Shown here: piece after piece, positions 12,166 to 24,605 of the stretch
How positions within the stretch are numbered: position 1 is the first letter of the stretch
Layout: each line of letters begins with the position of its first letter
Origin: Monoplex corrugatus
Taxonomy: Eukaryota; Mollusca; Gastropoda; Littorinimorpha; Ranellidae
DNA length: 64,000 nucleotides
Direction: 5' to 3'
NCBI GenBank assembly: GCA_030674185.1
Contig: JAPXFY010000023.1
Location: 15,838,686-15,902,685, forward strand
Translations under genes and position numbers: made by a program
The notes under the pieces: model-generated
Seen by the model: only the letters and a program-made list of their open reading frames with translations
The model's database searches: none
What the model was told of the DNA's origin: nothing

Positions 12166-12959
12166 CTTACAATTTCTTACAACAATCACTTCTTCTACAA
12201 AACAATAGGCAATTTCAAAAAACATTCTTGTCATTTCCAGAAACAAACATTTCCAAAAAGAATCATGAAGCTGGATATTCACAGCATAATTTTGTGATTC
12301 TGTCAATGATAGTATGACAGCGTGACTACTCTAAAAAAAAAAAAAAGACGATTCATTCCTTCATTCATGACAACACTAAAACCTGTACAACCCCTGACAC
12401 ATGCTGTAACAGTCAGCCCTAACTACCAACAACACTGTAACAAAAAGCTATCCCAACATGTCAGTGTTATTACATCACACTTCTGAGTACTGTGAACACT
12501 TCACAAAGAGCTATTCCAAGATGTCAAGTGTTATCACACCTCAGTTCTATCCAAGTATTGCACTAACAAAGTAACATCAAACGCCACACACGTAATGCAC
12601 AATCAGCAATTGTGTTAGCCCTACTTTTAAAAACTACACTTTTCGAGTTGCCTACATTAATTTTCTTCACTGTTCAAGGAAATGAAAGCTTTTTTTTTTG
12701 TTAGTATAGAATTTTTTTTTTATTACAATTACTCCCCACTTAAAAAAAAAAAACATTCTGGACAATATTTCAATTACTCCCCACTTAAAAAAAACAAAAC
12801 ATTCTGGACAATATTTCAATTTCATTAAAAAAAACATCTTAATGACCCTCAGATGTAAATGAACAAACAAAAAACCAAACAACAACAAACAAAAAAACAC
12901 AAACAGTACGGAAAGCGCTACATCATAACTGACTTATGAAGAAACAGTGACCATGTGAT

Positions 12960-13650
12960 GTCATGAATGTTACAGATGTTACATCTTAACTAACATATGA
13001 TGACAATACTAGGATGATTATCCTAAGTTCAGACTGTTAAAAGATGTTACATCACAACCGACATATGATGACAATATTAGAGGGATTATCCTAAGTCAAG
13101 GCTGTTAAATACATTACATCACAAGTGACAATTGATGACAATACTAGTGATTATCCTTAAGACTGTTACAGTTACATCATAACTAATAGTGATTATCCTG
13201 TCAAAACTGTTACAGATGTTACATCATGACTAATATGATGACAATATTAGTGATTATCCTAAGTTACATCATGACTAATATATGATGACAATACTAGTGA
13301 TTATCCTAAGTTGAGACTGTTAAAGATGTTACATCATAACTAATGTATGATGACAATACTAGTGATTATCCTAAGTTAAAATTTTACATTTACATCATAA
13401 CTAACATATCATGACAATACTAGAGGGATTATCCTAAATCAAGACCGTTACAGGTGTTACATCACAACTAACATTTGATGACAACACTAGAGTGACTATC
13501 CAAAGTCAAGAATGTTATTAAATACATTACATCACAACTGACATTTGATGACAATACTAGTGATTATCCTATGTCAAGACTGTTACAGATGTTACATCAT
13601 AATTGATATGTAATGTAAATAAAAAGGTGATCATCCTATTTCAACACTGT
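12960..13650. repeat. Degenerate ~60-65-bp tandem repeat, about 10 units
   Basis: Repeated phrase GATGTTACATCATAACTAAT, then ATGATGACAATACTAGTGAT and TATCCTAAGT. Units differ by substitutions and small indels, so this is an older array. Confidence 0.85.
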
Positions 13651-13692
13651 TATAAACTACATCAGAAATGGAAAAAGAAATCAGTATCTGAC

Positions 13693-13694
13693 TG

Positions 13695-13745
<51 letters not shown>
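13693..13745. repeat. (GACA)n microsatellite
   Basis: About 12 GACA tetranucleotides. Confidence 0.95.
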
Positions 13746-13849
13746 GACTGAGAGACAGTATAAAGAAAATGTATGCATCTGTGTACATGCACGGCTACAA
13801 ACGCTAAACAAACGTTTCGCCAGGTGTATAACTGAAAGCAGAATTGTAA

Positions 13850-13866
13850 AACAGAGAGAGAGAGAC

Positions 13867-13897
<31 letters not shown>

Positions 13898-13913
13898 ACA
13901 GAGAGAGAGAGAC

Positions 13914-13997
<84 letters not shown>
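13850..13997. repeat. (GA)n microsatellite
   Basis: A long GA run with a few GACA and GGA interruptions. It is flanked by similar sequence on both sides (about 13760-13850 and 14010-14110), indicating an old duplication around it. Confidence 0.95.
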
Positions 13998-14000
<3 letters not shown>

Positions 14001-14347
14001 CGAAACAGAAATGAGTGAAGAGTATGTATGCATCTGTGTACACGTAAAGACTCAAAAATCTTAACAAACGTTTAGGCAGGTTTACAACTGGAAGCAGAAT
14101 TGTAAAATTTTTTTGTTTAGCTGATAACACGTCTGTATTCTTTCTTTAAAAATGAATGTGCGAAAAGTATGAAGGAGGGGGTGGGAAACCTTTTGAAGCA
14201 GCCCTCCAGTACTGACGGCGGTGTAGAATCAGCTACACCATCAAGTCCCACACAGCAAGCAGTAATTACAATCACACCGCTCCACCTGCCACTGCAGCCT
14301 GAAAGCAGCAGCATCCCACCATGCCCACCTCAGGGACACTGCTCGTT

Positions 14348-14558
14348 CTATGAACTGTTGGTCGAATCAGCATCGAGACACTGATTGACGTGCTTCTCAA
14401 AATCCTGGAGAGACATCGTGATGTCAGCCTGCTTGCGACACACAGGGCAGACGCGCTCAAAGTGTGTGGTCAGGTGGTCATCGAAATCGTCAGGGGCGAA
14501 ATCGCTTCTCTCGCAGACAGGGCAGATCTTCATCTCTTCCCCAATGGCGTCCATGAAA
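14348..14558 (-). CDS. Terminal exon: double zinc finger C-terminus of a coiled-coil ubiquitin-adaptor-like protein
   Basis: On the minus strand the acceptor CTGTTCAG precedes an exon beginning with one base that completes a codon. It then reads FMDAIGEEMKICPVC and ends ADSTNSS before a TAG at 14348-14350. Two zinc-finger-like motifs are visible. The first is CPVC followed about 12 residues later by DDHLTTH. The second is VCPVC followed by DFEKHVNQC, a Cys2-His-Cys arrangement. Paired C-terminal fingers of this spacing are known in TAX1BP1/CALCOCO proteins, and a CCHC end is also found in optineurin and NEMO, where they bind ubiquitin. Function here is inferred. The exon joins the 16508-16574 exon in phase (AG plus T gives Ser). 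Its acceptor lies about 60 bp from the start of a 1.8-kb minisatellite. Confidence 0.8.
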
Positions 14559-14624
14559 CTGAACAGAACAAAAGACAGATGGCGTATGAGACCACACAAT
14601 TGTTATTAGCAAATTAATGAACAC

Positions 14625-16415
14625 ATCACACTTACAAGCCACAACACAATGTTTGCAGTGTAAAGAACATGTCACATTAAAAGAGTCACAACACAATGTT
14701 TGCAGAATGCAGAACGTCACATTAAAAGAGTCACAACACAATGTTTGCAGTGTAAAGAACATGTCACATTAAAAGAGTCACAACACAATGTTTGCAGTGT
14801 AAAGAACATGTCACATTAAAAGAGTCACAACACAATGTTTGCAGAATGCAGAACATGTCACATTAAAAGAGTCACAACACAATGTTTGCAGTGTAAAGAA
14901 CATGTCACATTAAAAGAGTCACAACACAATGTTTGCAGTGTAAAGAACATGTCACATTAAAAGAGTCACAACACAATGTTTGCAGTGTAAAGAACATGTC
15001 ACATTAAAAGAGTCACAACACAATGTTTGCAGAATGTAGAACATGTCACATTAAAAGAGACAACACAATGTTTGCAGTGTAAAGAACATGTCACATTAAA
15101 AGAGTCACAACACAATGTTTGCAGTGTAAAGAACATGTCACATTAAAAGAGTCACAACACAATGTTTGCAGAATGCAGAACATGTCACATTAAAAGAGTC
15201 ACAACACGTTTGCAATGTAAAGAACATGTCACATTAAAAGAGTCACAACACAATGTTTGCAGTGTAAAGAACATGTCACATTAAAAGAGTCACAACACAA
15301 TGTTTGCAGTGTAAAGAACATGTCACATTAAAAGAGTCACAACACAATGTTTGCAGTGTAAAGAACACGTCACACTGAATGAGCCACAACACAGTGTGGC
15401 GCAGAAAGCAGAACACATCACATTAAATCAGTCACGACACAATGTGTGCAGAAAGCAGAACACATCACATTAAATGAGAAACAACACAATGTGTGCAGAA
15501 AGCAGAACACATCACATTAAATGAGTCACAACACAGTGTGCGCAGAAAGCAGAACACATCACATTAAATGAGTCACAACACAATGTGTGCAGAAAGCAGA
15601 ACGCATCACATTAAATGAGTCACAACACAATGTGTGCAGAAAGCAGAACACACCACATTAAATGAGAAACAACACAATGTGTGCAGAAAGCAGAACGCAT
15701 CACATTAAATGAGTCACAACACAATGTGTGCAGAAAGCAGAACACATCACATTAAATGAGAAACAACAGAGTGTGTGCAGAAAGCAGAACACATCACATT
15801 AAATGAGAAACAACACAATGTGTGCAGAAAACAGAATGCATCACATTAAATGAGAAACAACACAATGTGTGCAGAAAGCAGAATGCATCACATTAAATGA
15901 GAAAAAACACAATGTGCGCAGAAAGCAGAACACATCACATTAAATGAGAAAACACAATGTGTGCAGAAAGCAGAACACATCACATTAAATGAGAAAACAC
16001 AATGTGTGCAGAAAGCAGAACACATCACATTAAATGAGAAAACACAATGTGTGCAGAAAGCAGAACACATCACATTAAATGAGTCACAACACAATGTGTG
16101 CAGAAAGCAGAACGCATCACATTAAATGAGTCACAACACAATGTGTGCAGAAAGCAGAACACACATTAAATGAGAAACAACACAATGTGTGCAGAAAGCA
16201 GAACGCATCACATTAAATGAGTCACAACACAATGTGTGCAGAAAGCAGAACACATCACATTAAATGAGTCACAACACAATGTGTGCAGAAAGCAGAACAC
16301 ATCACATTAAATGAGAAACAACAGAGTGTGTGCAGAAAACAGAATGCATCACATTAAATGAGAAACAACACAATGTGTGCAGAAAGCAGAACGCATCACA
16401 GTATGAAAACATGTC
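14625..16415. repeat. 47-bp minisatellite with two subfamilies, ~38 units, intronic
   Basis: Units to about 15360 carry the core CACAACACAATGTTTGCAGT with AAAGAACATGTCACATTAAA. Units after 15370 carry AATGTGTGCAGAAAGCAGAA with CACATCACATTAAATGAG. The switch is sharp, so two blocks amplified separately from a common ancestor. The array fills most of the last intron of the minus-strand gene. Confidence 0.95.
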
Positions 16416-16507
16416 AAACTAAATCAGTCACAACACAATGCATGCAAAGTGACGAAAGTATCACATTAAAACTAGAAAGGCTCAATATCCAAAAATCATG
16501 AGATGAC

Positions 16508-16574
16508 CTGTCTTCAACAGCCACCTGGGGGCAGTCTTCAAAGACATCCTGATTGGTTTCCTCCAGCATGGGCT
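16508..16574 (-). CDS. Penultimate small exon of the coiled-coil/zinc-finger gene
   Basis: The minus strand shows an acceptor GATTGTTCCAG, then 67 bases encoding PMLEETNQDVFEDCPQVAVE plus D with split codons at both ends, then the donor GTCATC. It ends with AG, which joins the single leading T of the terminal exon to keep the frame open across both. The sequence is acidic and looks like a linker ahead of the zinc fingers. An alternative acceptor (TCTCACAG) would start it at 16596 in phase 0 with an open extension. The donor is weaker than consensus. Neither start joins the 27.4-kb exon in phase, so an exon may be missing in between. Confidence 0.65.
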
Positions 16575-16914
16575 CTGGAACAATCAGAGAACATGACTGT
16601 GAGAATCACATCAACCCAGCTTTGTATCCTTATCATCATCAAAACAATAATGATACTAATAACATAACAAAAACAATAATAAGAATACAACTACAATCTG
16701 TCCAGTTAAGGTACATACAAATGTTCTGACTTGTAACAAGGCCTGCAGGCTTTCAAGCATAACTAAACCACCTGGCTTGAGGAAGAGGTCAATTCCATGT
16801 GACCTCCATCCTGTCTTATCATCTGTTTTCTAGCATATTCCTTGACCCTGTAGAAAAACCTGTGTGCTGGTAAGGCATTGTTGAAATGGAGTGATGATTC
16901 CAGGGGTGAGACGA

Positions 16915-16960
16915 AACGTATGAAACATTAAGCTGACACCACCAGAATGACTGGAGCATT
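16915..16960 (+). repeat. Single diverged copy of the 5.2-kb array core
   Basis: CTGACACCACCAGAATGA with flanking ATGAAACATTA and GGAGCATTTA matches the 56-bp unit at 5178-5455 at roughly 80 percent. It abuts the start of the 26/44-bp array. Confidence 0.6.
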
Positions 16961-18650
16961 TATACAGCCCAACTGACTGCACACAGCCAGAACAGGGCTA
17001 TAACTTGTACTGCCCCACTGACTGCACACAGCCAGAACAGGGCTACAACTTGTACAGCCCAACTGACTGCACACAGCCAGAACAGGGCTATAACTTATAC
17101 AGCCCCACTGACTGCACGCAGCCAGAACAGGGCTATAACTTATACAGCCCAACTGACTGCACGCAGCCAGAACAGGGCTATAACTTATACAGCCAGAACA
17201 GGGCTATAACTTGTACAGCCAGAACAGGGCTATAACTTGTACAGCCCAACTGACTGCACACAGCCAGAACAGGGCTATAACTTGTACAGCCAGAACAGGG
17301 CTATAACTTGTACAGCCAGAACAGGGCTACAACTTGTACAGCCCCACTGACTGCACACAGCCAGAACAGGGCTATAACTTGTACAGCCCAACTGACTGCA
17401 CACAGCCAGAACAGGGCTATAACTTATACAGCCAGAACAGGGCTATAACTTGTACAGCCAGAACAGGGCTATAACTTATACAGCCAGAACAGGGCTATAA
17501 CTTGTACAGCCAGAACAGGGCTATAACTTGTACAGCCAGAACAGGGCTATAACTTATACAGCCAGAACAGGGCTATAACTTATACAGCCAGAACAGGGCT
17601 ATAACTTATACAGCCAGAACAGGGCTTATAACTTATACAGCCAGAACAGGGCTATAACTTATACAGCCAGAACAGGGCTATAACTTGTACAGCCAGAACA
17701 GGGCTATAACTTATACAGCCAGAACAGGGCTATAACTTGTACAGCCAGAACAGGGCTATAACTTGTACAGCCAGAACAGGGCTATAACTTATACAGCCAG
17801 AACAGGGCTATAACTTGTACAGCCAGAACAGGGCTATAACTTATACAGCCAGAACAGGGCTATAACTTATACAGCCAGAACAGGGCTATAACTTGTACAG
17901 CCAGAACAGGGCTATAACTTATACAGCCAGAACAGGGCTATAACTTGTACAGCCAGAACAGGGCTATAACTTATACAGCCAGAACAGGGCTATAACTTGT
18001 ACAGCCAGAACAGGGCTATAACTTATACAGCCAGAACAGGGCTATAACTTGTACAGCCAGAACAGGGCTATAACTTGTACAGCCAGAACAGGGCTATAAC
18101 TTATACAGCCAGAACAGGGCTATAACTTATACAGCCAGAACAGGGCTATAACTTGTACAGCCAGAACAGGGCTATAACTATGTACAGCCAGAACAGGGCT
18201 ATAACTTGTACAGCCAGAACAGGGCTATAACTTGTACAGCCAGAACAACGAGAGGCTACAACTTGTACAGCCAGAACAGGGCTATAACTTATACAGCCAG
18301 AACAGGGCTATAACTTGTACAGCCAGAACAGGGCTATAACTTATACAGCCAGAACAGGGCTATAACTTATACAGCCAGAACAGGGCTATAACTTATACAG
18401 CCAGAACAGGGCTATAACTTATACAGCCAGAACAGGGCTATAACTTGTACAGCCAGAACAGGGCTATAACTTGTACAGCCAGAACAGGGCTACAACTTGT
18501 ACAGCCAGAACAGGGCTATAACTTGTACAGCCAGAACAGGGCTATAACTTGTACAGCCAGAACAGGGCTACAACTTGTACAGCCAGAACAGGGCTATAAC
18601 TTGTACAGCCCAACTGACTGCACACAGCCAGAACAGGGCTATAACCACCT
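16960..18650. repeat. 26/44-bp minisatellite with mixed unit lengths, ~60 units
   Basis: The short unit is GCCAGAACAGGGCTATAACT plus TGTACA. A longer unit adds an 18-bp CCCAACTGACTGCACACA block. Long units occur at both ends and short ones fill the middle. A G/A dimorphism (CTTGTACAG or CTTATACAG) varies from unit to unit. Confidence 0.97.
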
Positions 18651-18747
18651 CAGTGCGCAGACAACACTTCATTGTTGACCCTCAAAAAAGAAAAAAAAAA
18701 ACCATTGAAAAGAAAACTAGTAGTAGTACACAACCCAATTCATCTGT

Positions 18748-20262
18748 GCACAAAGTCTAAGGATATGCCCCTGGAGTTGACCATTCCCCCTATTTTATCA
18801 CCATGGGGTAAAAAAACCCAAAAAAAAAAACGAATAACATAACTAAATACACTAAAAATAAAGTAAAATATACCAACAGTATCTAAAATTGCTTCTCTAC
18901 ATAGCATTTCCTTGGAGCCTAAAATACAGATAATACATGTACCCAATTATCAATCCTCTCACAATGTATATTGTATTTCCTTGCAGCCTAAAATACAGTT
19001 AATACATGTACCCAATTATCAATCCTCTCACAATGTATATTGTATTTCCTTGCAGCCTAAAATACAGTTAATACATGTACCCAATTATCATTCCTCTCAC
19101 AATGTATATTGTACTTCCTTGCAGCCTAAAACACAGTTAATACATGTACCCAATTATCAATCCTCTCACAGTGTATATTGTATTTCCTTGCAGCCTAAAA
19201 TACAGATAATACATGTACCCAAATTATCAATCCTCTCACAGTGTATATTGTATTTCCTTGCAGCCTAAAATACAGATAATACATGTACCCAATTATCAAT
19301 CCTCACAGTGTATATTGTATTTCCTTGCAGCCTAAAACACAGATAATACATGTACCCAGTTATCAATCCTCTCAAAGTGTATATTGTATTTCCTTGCAAC
19401 CTAAAATACAGTTAATACATGTACCCAATTATCAATCCTCTCACAGTGTATATTGTATTTCCTTGCAACCTAAAATACAGTTAATACATGTACCCAATTA
19501 TCAATCCTCTCACAGTGTATATTGTATTTCCTTGCAGCCTAAAATACAGATAATACATGTACCCAATTATCAATCCTCTCACAGTGTATATTGTATTTCC
19601 TTGCAACCTAAAATACAGTTAATACATGTACCCAGTTATCAATCCTCTCACAGTGTATATTGCATTTCCTTGCAACCTAAAATACAGTTAATACATGTAC
19701 CCAATTATCAATCCTCTCACAGTGTATATTGTATTTCCTTGCAGCCTAAAACACAGATAATACATGTACCCAATTATCAATCCTCTCACAGTGTATATTG
19801 TATTTCCTTGCAGCCTAAAATACAGTTAATAGACAAACCCAATTATCAATCCTCTCACAGTATATATTGTATTTCCTTGCAGCCTAAAACACAGATAATA
19901 CATGTACCCAATTATCAATCCTCTCACAGTGTATATTGTATTTCCTTGCAGCCTAAAATACAGTTAATAGACAAACCCAATTATCAATCCTCTCACAGTG
20001 TATATTGTACTTCCTTTCAGCCTAAAATACAGTTAATACATGTACCCAATTATCAATCCTAACAGAAAGTACCCCAGGTCTTATGGAACATATGCAGGTG
20101 AATGGACTAGAAAGACAGAAAATAACAGAAAGATGATAAAAAGTAAAAGAGCAAGGCAGAAAAAGTGACAGAGAAGCAGATGCTTCCAATACAGAAGTTC
20201 CAGACAGTGGAGATACTACTTACACTGAAAGAGCCTCTGGCGTCCCCATAAGGATGAACAGA
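18748..20262 (+). mobile_element. Dispersed repeat family A, copy with internal tandem expansion
   Basis: Flanking parts match family A (GGATATGCCCCTGGAGTTGA at about 18760 and CTGAAAGAGCCTCTGGCGTC at about 20230). Between them, at about 18905-20060, one internal segment is amplified about 17-fold as a 69-bp unit. Its core is ACATGTACCCAATTATCAAT, with TGTATATTGTATTTCCTTGC. In the other family A copies the ATACATGTACCCAATTATCAAT-type segment occurs once. The 69-bp period is divisible by three, so a continuous frame runs through it; this is not a gene. Confidence 0.85.
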
Positions 20263-20264
20263 CC

Positions 20265-20415
20265 AGTTTTTACAGTGACAATAATAATAATGATACAAAT
20301 AATAACCAAATATAGCATGGAGCATCTGTGTTGTGTACACTATTTTACATGTCCATACAGCTACAAATACATCAAATATAAGTATGAACGCGATGATCGC
20401 CATATAATTTTGCAA
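20265..20415. other. Unassigned spacer
   Basis: A short AT-rich stretch between a family A copy and the 62-bp array. Nothing recognised. Confidence 0.4.
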
Positions 20416-20424
20416 TCACTCTCT

Positions 20425-20776
20425 TTAAATGAATATCCAAACCAAACCTAATGTAAGGCTTAATACTGTGGGAATTTAGTGAAAGACCGATAAAAATATC
20501 CAAACCAAACCTAATGTAAGGCTTAATACTGTGGGAATTTATGAAAGGCCGATAAAAATATCCAAACCAAACCTAATATAAGGCTTAATACTGTGGGAAT
20601 TTATGAAAGACCGATAAAAAATATCCAAACCAAACCTAATGTAAGGCTTAATACTGTGGGAATTTATGAAAGACCGATAAAAAATATCCAAACCAAACCT
20701 AATGTAAGGCTTAATACTGTGGGAATTTGTGAAAGACCGATAAAAATATCCAAACCAAACCTAATGTAAGGCTTAA
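20425..20776. repeat. 62-bp minisatellite, left part (6 units)
   Basis: Core CCAAACCAAACCTAATGTAA, then GGCTTAATACTGTGGGAATT and GAAAGACCGATAAAAA. The array stops at a TTAA within a unit at 20773-20776 and resumes at 21896, on the far side of a TTAA-flanked insertion. Confidence 0.95.
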
Positions 20777-21895
20777 ACCCTCTTGTATTTGCATTCTACA
20801 GAGTTGAACTGCCCCTAGATTTCGAATTTTCTGAAGCCTTTCCCCCCAAAATAGGGTTACTGTGTTCATGAGTAAACTGTGAGCATGTCTGATCAGATAT
20901 AAAGCTAGAAATTTGTCAGATGTCGGTAAACATGCTTTACTTCCATATCCATGTGAGTATGTCTTTCTAACCACTGCTTGTCGTGTCATTGTCACCTAAG
21001 ATGTCACCAAACATGAATAAATAAGAGACATACATATGAAAACAAGAGAAGCACACCTATACGTGACCACAACACATACAGATGAGTAATGAATTAGAGT
21101 ATGGCTTAGCTAAAGTATCTAACAGCATTTCCATGTGATAGTACTACAGTGGTCACCAAGTGTCACCAAGTGCTCCTCAGGTATTTACAGTGTGTTCAGA
21201 TAGTTTTTATCACTATTTTTCTTTCCACTACAAAACTACATTCAATGTTCATAATACAGTTTACTAATTGTTTGTACAAAAACAAAAAGAAATAATCTAA
21301 AGGTTTGGTGGCATCACCTGGCAGTATACAAGTTGGTCCGACCCAGAGATCAAATTTCTTTACTGTCAGCAGAACCAGTGATGGGTGCCACGTTCGCTGG
21401 AATGTGGCCAGCGCGCGTTATCTTCTGTGTCGATCTGCTCTCCTAAATACAGTTTTCATCATCTTCCCCCTCACAAACCTCAATAGCTGACTCAGCTACA
21501 TCTTCTTCGTGTTTTCCTAATTTACGAACAGTAGTATTTAATTCCTCCTCTGAATAATCTGGAGAATCATCTGTATCCTGAAAACGTCTGCTACAAAGGG
21601 CATCGCCATTTTTTCACATGCTACGAGGCATGAATGAAAATACCCCAACCACATTTCGCGCCCAAGCATAAGTGAATGGATGTGTGTGTAGTGCTAATTT
21701 TCCCAAGATCATCTCATTGGATGATACCAAGAATGTTTGACCAATTGTCAGTCTCCCAGGGCCAGAAACATGTGATCAGTGCGTGAACAAAATAGCCCAT
21801 GCTCGAGGCCGACTTTTATGGTCGGTACGGCCGTAACGAAGCGCTAGGCAGTGCGGGCGGAACTGTCGGCTGCGGTCGTAACGAAGCTAAGAGGG
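20777..21895 (-). mobile_element. piggyBac-like element, internally deleted, inserted at TTAA in a minisatellite
   Basis: The 62-bp array unit GGCTTAATACTGTGGG is split exactly at its TTAA. The left half ends GGCTTAA and the right half resumes TTAATACTGTGGG at 21896, with TTAA on both sides. The inserted 1119 bp ends in CCCTCTT inverted repeats; the left end carries one extra A. TTAA duplication and CCC-starting ends are diagnostic of piggyBac. The minus strand inside holds pieces of a transposase (separate entry). The rest of the transposase is missing, so the copy is non-autonomous. Confidence 0.85.
21215..21605 (-). pseudogene. piggyBac transposase relic, N-terminal part
   Basis: The minus strand between about 21605 and 21435 reads an acidic segment with DTDDSPDYSEEE and VCEGEDDENCI ending in a stop, typical of the acidic N-terminus of piggyBac transposases. 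Between about 21345 and 21240 another frame reads VGPTCILPGDATKPLDYFF followed by LFLYKQLV. This matches the family's conserved GP...P..PLDYF start of the DDE_Tnp_1_7 domain. A start ATGGCGATG at about 21614 is out of frame with the acidic segment by one shift. None of the catalytic aspartate motifs can be found, so it is a decayed fragment. Confidence 0.7.
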
Positions 21896-22005
21896 TTAAT
21901 ACTGTGGGAATTTGTGAAAGACCGATAAAAAATATCCAAACCAAACCTAATGTAAGGCTTAATACTGTGGGAATTTATGAAAGACCGATAAAAATCATGT
22001 CTTCC
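21896..22005. repeat. 62-bp minisatellite, right part
   Basis: About 1.7 units that continue the array interrupted at 20776. Confidence 0.9.
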
Positions 22006-22308
22006 ACTCATCTGTATATAACCAGTCCATTTCTGCCATCCGCAACCAATTAAGCTTTGCTAAAAATCATGCAGAAACTGATTTTGATTTCCAGCTCCTT
22101 GGAAAAACGAAAGAATACCAAACCCATATTCACTTATGCGTATACCCCCTTTTGTTGCCCTCTTCTTCCTTCCTTTAAGGTCTACATCAAAAGGCATCTC
22201 ACATGATTGTTTTGGGCACTTCCACACTGGGCAGATTTAACCAGATTGTATGCACTGCACAGCTTAATGAACAAATAATGGACATGTATCTGTCTCTATT
22301 TCTCCATA

Positions 22309-22330
22309 TGAGAGAGAGAGACAGAGACAG

Positions 22331-22387
<57 letters not shown>

Positions 22388-22437
22388 AGACAGACTGAGA
22401 GAGAGAGAGACAGAGACAGATAGAGACAGAGACAGAC

Positions 22438-22469
<32 letters not shown>

Positions 22470-22470
22470 C
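22309..22470. repeat. (GA)n/(GACA)n microsatellite
   Basis: A GA-rich tract with GACAGA interruptions. Confidence 0.95.
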
Positions 22471-22479
22471 AATGACAGA

Positions 22480-23630
22480 GCTAGCTCAAAATTTTCTGTC
22501 TTGACCTGAATTTCAGTCAGCGACATCCCCTATGTATCATTTTCTTTCAGCTATTCAGTGCCCTTCCTCTGTTCAATTTGCTCTGTTTCATTCACTAGCT
22601 TCCTAACAATGTCCCTGATGAGAACCAGAGTGACACAAGCAGGGATGGTAAGGCAGGACTTTCTTTCAATAAATATGACTGAACAGGGAAAAGTATTTCC
22701 ATCTAAATGGAAACAGATTTCATCTCCTCATACAAATTGGCTGAATGACAATGTTGGCTAGGACAGCGCCCCTACAAACATCATTTCAGTGTGTAGTCTC
22801 TGGTGTGGTTGTAATATTAACGACCAAGTCAGACAAGTTTGAGCTTGAGGTGTCTGTGGTCATGTGATCCCTATAACTGTCTGATCAAGGTGCAATGTGA
22901 TCAGAATGCAGAATGATGGCAACTGAAGTGGCTGAACTTGATGAACCGCTCTTGACCTAATGGTAAGGAATTTTCCACCTTGAGTGTTTGAGAAGTTGAA
23001 ATTCTGGAACCTGCTAATGGTTCTTCCACAAATTTGAAAAATAGGAAGTTATGAGCATTCACTTGCAGGGAGGTGATAACAAGTGGGCTGAATAATTCAC
23101 ACTTGTGCCCTCTCCTTCAGTGGTAACATGGCGCACATCCAAAACTGCTTGTAAGAAAGATTGGAGATCCATACTAAAGAAAGATTGGAGATCTATACTA
23201 AATAATCATAAATGATCCTCATCCAGACATTCTTGCGATCCCCGTTCAAACTACTCATAATTGAGGCAGGATAAAAGCCATTAATGGAATTTGAAGGCTT
23301 AAACAAAAACTAGGAAAATATGAACAAAGGAGATGGCCAAGACAACCTGTAAAACCTGAGATGTCTGCTTAAATGAGCATGACCAGGGACGCAAGCTGAT
23401 CAAAGTTTTGTCAAGTGTGAAGGGCACTGATTGGCCGTACCAGAAAAACAGTTGGGGACGTCAGTGACAGAAATTCTGGCCAAGACAAACAACTAAACAA
23501 GCTGGAACAGCAAATGTTAGCTAACTAGGATATCACACATTATCACATGTTAGAAACGGTAATTCTGCATGAAGCTAATCATTCCCCTACCTAAGGAACA
23601 TTTACCAATGTCTATACAGAACAAACAAAA
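22480..23630. other. Unique-looking intronic sequence
   Basis: About 1.1 kb with no repeat, splice-framed exon or transposon that I can recognise. A short direct duplication (AAAGAAAGATTGGAGATC) occurs near 23155-23190. Confidence 0.4.
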
Positions 23631-23637
23631 ATCTGCA

Positions 23638-23765
23638 CTAAACACTCCCATAACAAGTGTGACTGCCCGCGTTCAAGCAAACAGGAACCAGAAAAAAACA
23701 CGAAAGAAGAATATGAACGCGTATTTAATACAACAAACAAGACAAGACAAGACAAGACAAGAATA
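23638..23765 (+). mobile_element. Foldback element fragment (one arm) ending in (GACAA)n
   Basis: GTTCAAGCAAACAGGAACCAG, GAACGCGTATTTAATACAAC and a pentamer run match the left arm of the palindrome at 24606-24938. This copy stops at an expanded GACAA run of four to five units. Confidence 0.65.
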
Positions 23766-23944
23766 CCACAGTAAGCTCTGGACTCTTCAGTTGGCAACAC
23801 CACTGTAGGTTCCAGAGGGACAGGAAGTCTTCGTTCCTCTCTGGCTGGGGCCTCTAGTATAGAGTTCCCTGTGACCTCTGACTCGGGAACTCTGTGCAGA
23901 CAGTAAGGCATTGATCAATCAATATAAGAGGGGTTTCTTTCTTT

Positions 23945-24495
23945 TACTGTTGTTTAAAGCCCAGCCGACTGCGCAGAGCCATATCAGGGCTATAAAACTT
24001 CAAAACACACAAAACTTCAACAGAAAAAAAAAAAAAAAAAGAAAATTAAGCACACATATCAATGCATTCGCGCACATAATCTAAGGACATGCCCCTGGCG
24101 TAGGACCATTCCGTCCCACTTATCGCACAAGGGAGATTTAAAAAACACACCTGAATACAAACATAAGCATACATAAGGATACAAAACATATATCAAAAAC
24201 AGGCAAAAATTACCTAAAACTGCTTCCGCATATCTCACCTCCTTAGAGCCAAAAATGCACTTAATACATGTACCCAATTATCAATCCGAAGAAAAAATAT
24301 GAAGACTTTATCAAAAAAATACAAGTGAATGGACCATTAAGGCAGAAAATAAATAGAAATGACAGAAAGCAAGGCCACAAGGCAGAAACAAAGCGAGTGA
24401 CAGAAAAGAGGAAATTTCTAGCACAGAATTTCCAGAAGGTGGGGATACTATTTATACTGAAAGAGCCCCTGGCAACCCAACGGGGGAAATAAGAG
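23945..24495 (+). mobile_element. Dispersed repeat family A, copy 3 (unexpanded)
   Basis: It aligns colinearly with 1085-1630, with shared CAGCCGACTGCGCAGAGCC, CAATGCATTCGCGCACATAA and CCAGAAGGTGGGGATACTAT. It contains the ACATGTACCCAATTATCAAT segment only once, and so represents the state before the expansion seen at 18.9 kb. Confidence 0.75.
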
Positions 24496-24605
24496 CGGTA
24501 ACTCTTCGTAAATCAACTCGTCACAAGATCATCAGCAAATATCAAGTTCCAGCTTTCTCAAACTGGCATAATGCTAAATCCAAAACAAATGTGACTGCTC
24601 GCTTT

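Noticed and set aside
18912..20062. Frames of 118 and 259 codons on the plus strand
   Set aside because: The 69-bp period of an expanded transposon segment; no start context or family similarity.
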